Assembly (NCBI GenBank): GCA_001898785.1
Contig: MKVE01000038.1
Location: forward strand, 1-33,743
Length of the DNA: 33,743 nucleotides
Source: Chryseobacterium sp. 36-9
GTDB lineage: Bacteria > Bacteroidota > Bacteroidia > Flavobacteriales > Weeksellaceae
Reading direction: 5' to 3'
Shown here: positions 7,265-13,562 of the stretch, piece after piece
Numbering within the stretch: position 1 is the first letter of the stretch
Layout: each line of letters starts with the position of its first letter
Position numbers and translations under genes: made by a program
The notes under the pieces: model-generated
The model's input: only the letters and a program-made list of their open reading frames with translations
Database searches by the model: none
Told to the model about the DNA's origin: nothing

Positions 7265-8668
7265 TTAAAACAAAACCTTATCCTCTTTTCGTAACTTCTC
7301 CAAATATTTGCTCTTATCATCACGGTAAAAAAGATTCATCGTCTCAAAAGGAATCAATTTTAAATCTTTATTGACGATATGAACGCAGGATTTTTTCACG
7401 GCACGAACATCAAAATCATGAGCATCCATAAAATTCATAATAATAATTCTGAACAAATTATCATAATCCAAATTCGGAGCAGAAACTTCCGGCAGACAAC
7501 ACAATAGCTGATTGACTTTTGGCTGAACTTTATCTACGGAAATTCCCGTACTAAAGATATCTAAAAGCTGCATCTGCAATCCTGTATCCTGTTCGTAAAC
7601 AATCGTATTTCTGGTTTCATTATTCAGCAGATCGGCAGGATTAATATATCGCGTCAAAGGAATCGTTTCTCCTTCCAGTTTTAAAATATAACCCATCGCC
7701 AAAGCATCCGGATTACACGGAACCGGAATAATATCATCCGAATTCAGCAATGGAAACTGGTTCAAAATTTCCTGCCGAACTTCCGTCAATGTTATTTTTT
7801 CGTGGGCAGAATCTTCACGGTTTCTTCCCGCAATTTCGACAGGCTGAAAAGTAATTCCGCGAACACATTTCTGTTTTAAAGCAAAATCGATAATCTTCCC
7901 GATTTCGTCAATATTTTTATCTTTTTGGAGAACAATGACGAGCGTTGTCGAAAGATTTAAAGCATTTAATTTCTCCAAAGCTTTCATTCGAACATCCGTA
8001 AGATCTTTTCCACGGAAACCTTCCAGAACTTCAGGTTTAAAGGAATCAAACTGAAGATAAATCTCAAATTCAGGAGCGTAAGTCGCTAATTTTTCCGCAA
8101 AACCCGGATCGTTTGCAATCCTCACACCATTAGTGTTCAGCATTAAATGTTTGATCGGTTTTGACTTGGCAATATCCATTATTTTGAAAAACTCAGGATG
8201 AATTGTCGGCTCTCCTCCACTAATTTGAACAACATCGGGTTCACCCTCATTTTTAACAATGATATCAAACATTGCCTCAATTTCTTCCAGACTTCTGTGG
8301 CTTCCGTAATGCGGTGAAGACATGGCGTAACAGGTAGGGCAAGTTAAATTACAACGATCTGTAACTTCCACAATAGAAAGGCAGCTATGTTGCTCATGAT
8401 CAACACATAAACCACAATCGTAAGGACAGCCATATTCCACGTCTGTTCCAAAATGATGCGGCATTTCCGAAGCTTTGTTGTAATTTCTGATGTTTTTGTA
8501 ATAATGAACATCGGATGCAATTTTAGTTTTAAAAAATCCATGATCAGGACATCTTTTCGTCATAAAAACGGCCTCATCTTCAATAATGATCTTTGCTCCG
8601 ACTCTTTTGAGACATTCAGGGCAAAGACTGATCGTATAATCGTAATAGGTATAATTTCTTACCGGCAT
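7265..8668 (-). CDS. Multi-cluster radical SAM enzyme, MJ0619/Tes-like
   Basis: 467 residues. The radical SAM site is C106-x3-C110-x2-C113 (DRCNLTCPTCYA), with the SAM-binding GGEP at 151-154. Extra metal sites lie before it: C16-PE-C19 with C40-PDH, suggesting a rubredoxin-like zinc site, then YGC81PYDC85GLC88 and C96. More cysteines occur C-terminally (VPCNPDALAMGY, LLCCLPE). This arrangement is that of the MJ0619 family, which includes the archaeal tetraether lipid synthase and the proposed bacterial membrane-spanning lipid synthases, enzymes that couple unactivated sp3 carbons of lipid tails. The precise substrate here is unknown. Neighbours are a nucleosidase, two small membrane proteins and an Lgt-like protein. 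The family call is strong; a lipid substrate is inferred. Confidence 0.8.
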   Translation of the reverse strand: MPVRNYTYYDYTISLCPECLKRVGAKIIIEDEAVFMTKRCPDHGFFKTKIASDVHYYKNIRNYNKASEMPHHFGTDVEYGCPYDCGLCVDHEQHSCLSIVEVTDRCNLTCPTCYAMSSPHYGSHRSLEEIEAMFDIIVKNEGEPDVVQISGGEPTIHPEFFKIMDIAKSKPIKHLMLNTNGVRIANDPGFAEKLATYAPEFEIYLQFDSFKPEVLEGFRGKDLTDVRMKALEKLNALNLSTTLVIVLQKDKNIDEIGKIIDFALKQKCVRGITFQPVEIAGRNREDSAHEKITLTEVRQEILNQFPLLNSDDIIPVPCNPDALAMGYILKLEGETIPLTRYINPADLLNNETRNTIVYEQDTGLQMQLLDIFSTGISVDKVQPKVNQLLCCLPEVSAPNLDYDNLFRIIIMNFMDAHDFDVRAVKKSCVHIVNKDLKLIPFETMNLFYRDDKSKYLEKLRKEDKVLF

Positions 8669-8677
8669 AATTTTTTT

Positions 8678-8911
8678 TTACATTCCTCCACAAATAATTC
8701 CGCTTATTAGCCCACAAATTACCAGGCATATCAGCATGGTCTGCCAAAACTGTGATTTGGAAAACTTACGTCCGTCTTTGGATTCATAAATTAACTTTAC
8801 AAATATTGTTATAAACAGGGAAATCATAAAAGCAACTATCAGTATAATACCAATAATCATTGCTACTAAACCACCGAGGTTGCCAACTTCCAAAATAGTT
8901 AACATTATCAT
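8678..8911 (-). CDS. Small two-helix membrane protein in the radical SAM operon
   Basis: 77 residues with helix 1 VAMIIGIILIVAFMISLFITIFV and helix 2 TMLICLVICGLISGIICGG joined by a basic loop (KLIYESKDGRKFSKSQF). It starts at an ATG at 8909-8911, with a second ATG two codons on, and ends 9 bases before the radical SAM start. Several cysteines fall in helix 2. No family is recognised. Its layout (two helices with a basic loop near the middle) resembles that of the next small gene, so the two may be diverged paralogues. Confidence 0.65.
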   Translation of the reverse strand: MIMLTILEVGNLGGLVAMIIGIILIVAFMISLFITIFVKLIYESKDGRKFSKSQFWQTMLICLVICGLISGIICGGM

Positions 8912-8959
8912 ATAGCTTAATGTTTTTGTGGTATATCAAATTTTGTCATATGTAAAGTC

Positions 8960-9172
8960 TCATTTGCAAAGCAATCCTAATGCTAATGTACAAAGCAAAA
9001 TAAAAAGGATTATACCTAATGAAAAGATGATAAACAGCTTAAAAAAAATAGATTGTGTAGAGGTCTTTTCCTTTTTTTTAGATACATTAAACAAACTTAA
9101 AAAACTGATTACCAAAATAATGACCAAAAGTGCTATTCCAAAGAATGTAATCGTTGTAGTCCCATTATCCAT
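8960..9172 (-). CDS. Small two-helix membrane protein overlapping the Lgt-like gene
   Basis: 70 residues: helix 1 TFFGIALLVIILVISFLSLF, a lysine-rich loop (NVSKKKEKTSTQS), helix 2 FIIFSLGIILFILLCTLALGLL. Its ATG overlaps the end of the Lgt-like gene by 8 bases, a sign of translational coupling. A longer frame on the opposite strand (8928-9206) covers the same bases but has no operon context; the minus-strand reading is preferred for its membrane-helix pattern and overlap. Function unknown; possibly a partner of the Lgt-like or radical SAM protein. Confidence 0.6.
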   Translation of the reverse strand: MDNGTTTITFFGIALLVIILVISFLSLFNVSKKKEKTSTQSIFFKLFIIFSLGIILFILLCTLALGLLCK

Positions 9173-9938
9173 GATTTGCTATAGTGCTTTTCATAATCCT
9201 AATTGATTTTTTAATTTCATAAATGTAATAAAAAATCATTAACAAACTAAGAATCTGGATTGTTCCTAGGTTCAAAAATAAATTGTCATGAGGCTTTATA
9301 AAATCTAAGAAAAACCTAAATAAAAAGTAATTCAGCATAAAAAACTGGAACAAAAACCCGGAAACCAATCTCTTGGTATTCTTCAGTTTGAAAATTACAA
9401 ATCCTAACAATAATAAAAAGATAATCTCATATAATGCCACAGGATGCCGCAAATATCGGTCTCCGAGATGCATCCCAAAAATAGCATTTGTAGGAAGTCC
9501 ATAGGTTTCTTCATAGATTCCCGTAAAAAAACAACCTATTCTGCCAATAATCATAGCCAGCAACAAAGGGAAAACTATAAGGTCTCCTGTGCTCTGCTTA
9601 TGGCCAACAATCTTTTTTGCCAATTCTACACCAATCAATCCAAATGCTAAACCACCTGTAATGGTATTGCTGGTCCAAAACCTTACGAATGAAAACTCTT
9701 GCCCGAAAAGTATGTTTGGCTTTTCTAAGTTCCCTATTATTTTTGAACCAATCAGTGCACCAGCTGTCGCACCGATTAATATAGCTAATGATTGGCTTAG
9801 CGGCATTTTCTCCGGTGATTTTCTTTTCAGATAAAAGTAATAACGCATTGCCAGAAAAATCCCAACAGTTTCAAACACAGGATGTGCTAAAACTGTTTTT
9901 CCAAAAATCTGAAATGTCACAGGAAAATCGATTGTCAT
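9165..9938 (-). CDS. Prolipoprotein diacylglyceryl transferase-like membrane protein
   Basis: 257 residues from the ATG at 9938; a frame open to 9974 adds 12 residues, but those bases form the fabG terminator. About seven membrane helices. Lgt-like signatures are visible: opening IDFPVTFQIFGKTVLAHPVFETVGIFLA, GG in TSNTITGGLAFGLIG, the Lgt-box GRIGCFF (132-138, with the conserved Arg at 133) and RHPVALYE (164-171), the counterpart of HPSQLYE. Canonical Lgt transfers a diacylglyceryl group from phosphatidylglycerol to lipoprotein cysteines. This copy is divergent (GCFFTG in place of GNFING), so it may be a paralogue with another acceptor or lipid. It heads the operon containing the radical SAM enzyme. 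Confidence 0.75.
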   Translation of the reverse strand: MTIDFPVTFQIFGKTVLAHPVFETVGIFLAMRYYFYLKRKSPEKMPLSQSLAILIGATAGALIGSKIIGNLEKPNILFGQEFSFVRFWTSNTITGGLAFGLIGVELAKKIVGHKQSTGDLIVFPLLLAMIIGRIGCFFTGIYEETYGLPTNAIFGMHLGDRYLRHPVALYEIIFLLLLGFVIFKLKNTKRLVSGFLFQFFMLNYFLFRFFLDFIKPHDNLFLNLGTIQILSLLMIFYYIYEIKKSIRIMKSTIANHG

Positions 9939-9947
9939 AATTTCTAT

Positions 9948-9982
9948 AAAAAAAGCTTTTTGCATAGTGAACAAAAAGCTTT
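9948..9982 (-). terminator. fabG terminator overlapping the Lgt-like 5' end
   Basis: On the minus strand AAAGCTTTTTG, a 9-base loop, then CAAAAAGCTTT forms a perfect 11-bp stem running into T7. It lies between the fabG stop and the Lgt-like start at 9938. It argues against the upstream start codons (9974 and 9965) for the Lgt-like gene, and means operon transcription either reads through or begins within it. Confidence 0.7.
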
Positions 9983-10005
9983 ATAAATAATTGGTATTCT
10001 TTTAA

Positions 10006-10749
10006 TTAAGTTAACATTCCGCCGTCAACATTCAGAACCTGACCTGTAACGTAAGAAGATAATTCACTTGCGAAGAAAACACACGCATTGGCAACATCTG
10101 CAGGCTGTCCTCCTCTTTTCATAGGGATTCCGTCTCTCCATCCCTGAACCGTTTTTTCGTCCAAAGCAGCCGTCATTTCAGTTTCTATGAAACCTGGTGC
10201 GATGGCGTTGCAACGGATATTTCTTGAACCTAATTCCAAGGCGATCGACTTCGTAAAACCAATGGCTCCGGCTTTTGAAGCGGCATAATTGGCTTGTCCA
10301 GCATTTCCTTTCACGCCTACAACCGAGGTCATATTGATGATTGAACCGGATTTTGCTTTCATCATCGGCTTGATAACGGCTTTTGTCAAGTTGAAAACTG
10401 AGTCCAAATTAACTTTGATAATCGTGTCCCAATCTTCTTTTGACATTCTCAACATCAAGTTATCTCTAGTGATTCCTGCGTTATTTACCAAAATATCGAT
10501 AGTTCCGAACTCTGCCAAAACATCCTCAACCAATTTTTGAGCAGCGTCATAATCCGAAGCGTCTGATTGATAGCCCTTGATTTGTGTTATTTTGCTTAAT
10601 TCTGATTCTAATTCTTTAGCTTTTTCAACAGAACCAGCATAAGTGAATGCGATCTTTGCACCTTCTTTGGCAAAAACTTCTGCAATTCCTCTCCCGATTC
10701 CACGCGTTGCACCAGTGATGATTGCAACTTTACCTTGTAGTAATCCCAT
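10006..10749 (-). CDS. fabG: 3-oxoacyl-ACP reductase
   Basis: 247 residues, the family length. It performs the NADPH-dependent reduction of 3-oxoacyl-ACP in each round of type II fatty-acid synthesis. Visible short-chain dehydrogenase motifs are TGATRGIGRG (12-21, cofactor loop), NNAG (89-92), and the catalytic set Ser142 (INMTSVVG), Tyr155 and Lys159 (YAASK). The C-terminus PGFIETEMTAAL...YVTGQVLNVDGGM is typical of FabG rather than of other short-chain dehydrogenases. A TATTTTTG element 34 bases upstream on the same strand probably gives it its own promoter between rsmI and fabG, and a strong terminator follows. It sits directly upstream of the Lgt-like/radical SAM operon. Confidence 0.95.
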   Translation of the reverse strand: MGLLQGKVAIITGATRGIGRGIAEVFAKEGAKIAFTYAGSVEKAKELESELSKITQIKGYQSDASDYDAAQKLVEDVLAEFGTIDILVNNAGITRDNLMLRMSKEDWDTIIKVNLDSVFNLTKAVIKPMMKAKSGSIINMTSVVGVKGNAGQANYAASKAGAIGFTKSIALELGSRNIRCNAIAPGFIETEMTAALDEKTVQGWRDGIPMKRGGQPADVANACVFFASELSSYVTGQVLNVDGGMLT

Positions 10750-10782
10750 ATATTTTTATAATGTTTTCTAAATTTGTTATGG

Positions 10783-10790
10783 CAAAAATA
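10783..10790 (-). promoter_or_regulatory. Candidate -7 element for fabG
   Basis: On the minus strand this reads TATTTTTG, a match to the Bacteroidota TAnnTTTG element. It ends 34 bases before the fabG ATG. No convincing -33 TTG lies at the usual distance, so it is only a candidate. Confidence 0.35.
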
Positions 10791-10795
10791 ATACT

Positions 10796-11467
10796 TTAAG
10801 AATTATTTACGATCAGAACAATTTCACCTTTCAAAGTTTTGCTTTTCGAGAATTCAATTAACTCATTGATTGTTCCACGTTTAGTTTCTTCGAATTTTTT
10901 GGAAATTTCCCTGCTCAGGCTCACTTTTGTTTCCTCTCCGAAGAATTCTTTGATTTGTTCAAGTGTTGTATTGATTTTATGCGGACTTTCGTAAAGAACA
11001 ATTGTTTTCTTTTCTTCAGCTAATTGTTTCAATTTGGTTTGCCTTCCCTTTTTCTGAGGAAGAAATCCGGCAAAAAGAAATTCGTTATTTGGTAAACCCG
11101 AAACAACTAAAGCCGGAATCAAGGCCGTTGCACCTGGCAAACAAATCATTTCCAGATTTTTGTCTGCACAGGCTTTCGCTAAAAGATAACCCGGATCAGA
11201 AATTCCCGGTGTTCCCGCATCTGTAATAATAGCAATATTCTGCCCGTTTTCCAAATCCTGAACAACTCTGTCAGTCGCCTGATGTTCGTTATGTAAATGA
11301 TAGGATTTCAGAGGTTTGGATATCTCGTAATGCTTAAGAAGGACGCCGGAAGTTCGAGTATCCTCACACAAAATATAATCGACTTCTTTCAGAATCTTCA
11401 CAGCCCGGAAAGTCATATCTTCCAGATTTCCAACAGGTGTCGGAACAAAATAAAGAATGCCGCTCAT
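10796..11467 (-). CDS. rsmI: 16S rRNA 2'-O-methyltransferase RsmI
   Basis: 223 residues. This tetrapyrrole-methylase-fold enzyme methylates the ribose of C1402 in 16S rRNA using SAM. Diagnostic motifs are LYFVPTPVGNLEDMTFRAVKIL (residues 5-26), the EDTRTSGVLLKHY block, ITDAGTPGISDPGYLLAKAC (SAM site), PGATALIPALVVSGLP and FAGFLPQKKGRQ, then ESPHK and the SREISKKFEE block. It is shorter than E. coli RsmI (about 286) because it lacks the C-terminal helical extension, which is common in Bacteroidota. Its ATG follows the stop codon of the upstream Glu-rich gene without a gap, so translation is probably coupled. Confidence 0.95.
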   Translation of the reverse strand: MSGILYFVPTPVGNLEDMTFRAVKILKEVDYILCEDTRTSGVLLKHYEISKPLKSYHLHNEHQATDRVVQDLENGQNIAIITDAGTPGISDPGYLLAKACADKNLEMICLPGATALIPALVVSGLPNNEFLFAGFLPQKKGRQTKLKQLAEEKKTIVLYESPHKINTTLEQIKEFFGEETKVSLSREISKKFEETKRGTINELIEFSKSKTLKGEIVLIVNNS

Positions 11468-12676
11468 CTACAAAAACCTGTTTTCTACCAAAGTCCAAAG
11501 TCTTTGCGCATAATTATCAACTTTCTTCCAGTCTCTTTCGTAATAAATATCACTTAAATACTCCTGAGCTTTATCCAAAGAATTAAAAGAATTCAGAACA
11601 GAAACGACCTGATTCAGGTCACTTTGGCTTCCACCAAAAAGATATTGAGAAAATGCAATTCTGTCATTCAGATCAAGCTTGAATTCCGGTTTTGGTTTTG
11701 GCGCTTCCATATAATCTGTCGGCACATTATTTTTCAGAAGACTTCCGGAATTTTGACCAGGAGCTTGTTTCTCAACCTCTTCCAAATGGTCATCATCAAA
11801 CAAAGATTTTGCAATTTTCAAACCTTTGATGTGAGCCAATTTGAATTTTTTATCATGATGTTCTTCCTGAGTCTGTGATTCGTAGACTTCCTGAGATTTT
11901 TCTTTAGGTTGTGTATTTTCCTTCGAAAATTCTACAATTTTTCGTCTGTTTTCCTCCAGTTCCTTTAGTTTCGCTTCTTTCTCAGCCAATCTTGCTTCAT
12001 AATCATCCTGAGAATTTTCCGCATTTGATTCATCTTTTGTCATTGCAAAAGAAAACTGGCTGTCCTGCATCGGTTCAAGTTTTCCAGCTGGTTCTTCTAA
12101 CAGTTTTTCTTCCTCAGCTTCGATTTCCTCGACGGCTTCAACTATTTCTTCGTGATAATTTTGAGCTTCAATCTCATTAACAATTTCGGGTTCTGAAATT
12201 GATTCAATTAATTCTTCATTTGAGATCTCACCCTCTTGTTCAATAATTTCTTCCGGTTGATGAATCTTCTCAATGTTATCTTCAGAAATAATTTCTTCCA
12301 CCGAATCTTCCTGAGAATCAATCTCGGCAAAAGAATGAACTTCTTCCACTTCCGAAACATTCGCGAAAATATCTTGCGTTTCTGTCTCTTCTACAATAAT
12401 TTCTGCAACCTTATTTTCATCTTCAAATTCTTCAACCAATAACAAATCAGAATTAGTGTTTAAATTCTGATTTTCAGTCGTTTGCAAGAGTTTGAATTCG
12501 GTCGGCAAAATATCAAAATTCTGAGAAACCTTAAGAAAAGAAAATTTTTGATAAAGCTGATTGATTTCATTTTCTTTCGTCAAAATCTCTTCATAACTAT
12601 CAGATTTTGATAATTCTGACAAAAGATTCTTCATCTCTCCGAAAATTTTCTCGTATGATTCCCTCCAATTTTGCAT
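11468..12676 (-). CDS. Glu-rich protein of unknown function upstream of rsmI
   Basis: 402 residues in three parts. Residues 1-75 form a helical N-terminus (NWRESYEKIFGEMKNLLSELSK). About 75-290 is a very acidic, Glu/Ile-rich low-complexity linker with repeated EEI/EEIVE runs, followed by a charged coiled-coil-like stretch (ARLAEKEAKLKELEENRRK). The last 70 residues form a compact basic/aromatic domain (KLDLNDRIAFSQYLFGGSQSDLNQVVSVLNS...WKKVDNYAQRLWTLVENRF). Ends of this kind recur in uncharacterised flavobacterial proteins as I recall them. There is no signal peptide or membrane helix. Its TAG directly abuts the rsmI ATG. No function is proposed. Confidence 0.8.
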   Translation of the reverse strand: MQNWRESYEKIFGEMKNLLSELSKSDSYEEILTKENEINQLYQKFSFLKVSQNFDILPTEFKLLQTTENQNLNTNSDLLLVEEFEDENKVAEIIVEETETQDIFANVSEVEEVHSFAEIDSQEDSVEEIISEDNIEKIHQPEEIIEQEGEISNEELIESISEPEIVNEIEAQNYHEEIVEAVEEIEAEEEKLLEEPAGKLEPMQDSQFSFAMTKDESNAENSQDDYEARLAEKEAKLKELEENRRKIVEFSKENTQPKEKSQEVYESQTQEEHHDKKFKLAHIKGLKIAKSLFDDDHLEEVEKQAPGQNSGSLLKNNVPTDYMEAPKPKPEFKLDLNDRIAFSQYLFGGSQSDLNQVVSVLNSFNSLDKAQEYLSDIYYERDWKKVDNYAQRLWTLVENRFL

Positions 12677-12890
12677 AATATATCTTATTAATTTTTACTT
12701 AAATTTGATGAATATAAATTTAAGAACAATTTTGTTCCCAAAAGGTTTTTGTTGTAATTATTTTAATCTATGAATGCGGTAAATTTTAATCGCAAAAGTG
12801 CTATTTTTTTACAAGCAAACATTTTTTAAGTCGCAAAATTAATTGACAAATGTCTTTTCTGCGTCTTAAAATTTTGATTAGAGAAACTGA

Positions 12891-12913
12891 TTTTGTGCCT
12901 TTTGTGTTGAAAC
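12891..12913. repeat. Degenerate TTTGCG-type short repeat
   Basis: TTTTGTGCCTTTTGTGTTGAAAC in the 271-base gap between divergent genes resembles the repeat at 27461-27483 (TCTTTGCGACCTTTGCGTT...). It belongs to a short-repeat type I associate with flavobacterial intergenic regions. Nothing else was recognised in 12677-12947; promoters for both flanking genes must lie here but no clear TAnnTTTG element was found. Confidence 0.35.
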
Positions 12914-12947
12914 AAAAATTTTAAAACAATTTTTTGCTAAATTAATA

Positions 12948-13544
12948 ATGTTTTTAGAAAATACAATTAATCATTCCAAACAAAGCGGCTGGATGGAAGT
13001 GATCTGCGGTTCTATGTTCTCCGGAAAGACGGAAGAGCTCATCAGAAGGCTTCGTCGTGCGGAGATGGCCGGCCAAAATGTGGAGATTTTCAAACCAAAA
13101 ATCGACACACGTTATTCTGAGGAAGATGTCGTTTCCCACAACCAGACCAAAATCCGAAGTACGGCTGTGGAAAGTCCTTCCGAGATTCTTTTGTTGGGTT
13201 CTAATTGTGATGTAGTAGCGATAGATGAAGCACAGTTTTTTGATGAAAGCATTGTTGACGTAGCCAATCAATTAGCAAATAATGGAATCCGGGTTGTGAT
13301 TGCCGGTCTGGATATGGATTTTCTCGGTCGTCCGTTTGGGCCAATGCCGAATCTAATGGCAACAGCCGAGTATGTGACCAAAGTTCACGCGATTTGCCGA
13401 AGAACAGGAAATCTTGCCAACTATTCTATGCGGACTTCTGCAGGAAAAGAGTTGGTGGAACTTGGAGAAACCGAAGCTTACGATGCTGTGAGCAGAAGAA
13501 TTTTTGTGGATGAAGTTTTGAATAAAAATAATGAAATTAATTAG
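12948..13544 (+). CDS. tdk: Thymidine kinase, type II
   Basis: 198 residues. It phosphorylates thymidine to dTMP with ATP in cytosolic pyrimidine salvage. The P-loop is GSMFSGKT (21-28) and the Walker-B/catalytic region is VVAIDEAQFF. The FGPMPNLMATAEYVTKVHAICRRTGNLANYS stretch is the lasso loop that closes over thymidine. Most type II enzymes hold a zinc ion with two CxxC pairs around this loop; here only one cysteine remains (AIC), so the zinc site appears lost, something I recall for Bacteroidota enzymes generally. It is followed 18 bases later by murF-alr in the same direction, probably one operon. Confidence 0.95.
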   Translation: MFLENTINHSKQSGWMEVICGSMFSGKTEELIRRLRRAEMAGQNVEIFKPKIDTRYSEEDVVSHNQTKIRSTAVESPSEILLLGSNCDVVAIDEAQFFDESIVDVANQLANNGIRVVIAGLDMDFLGRPFGPMPNLMATAEYVTKVHAICRRTGNLANYSMRTSAGKELVELGETEAYDAVSRRIFVDEVLNKNNEIN

Positions 13545-13562
13545 TTTAGTTTTTGATATTCA

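Noticed and set aside
8928-9206. 92-codon frame on the plus strand
   Set aside because: Antisense to the small membrane gene 8960-9172, which has the better membrane pattern and is coupled to its neighbour.
12677-12947. Small RNA or riboswitch upstream of tdk
   Set aside because: Only AT-rich sequence with a degenerate short repeat was seen; no stable conserved fold was recognised.
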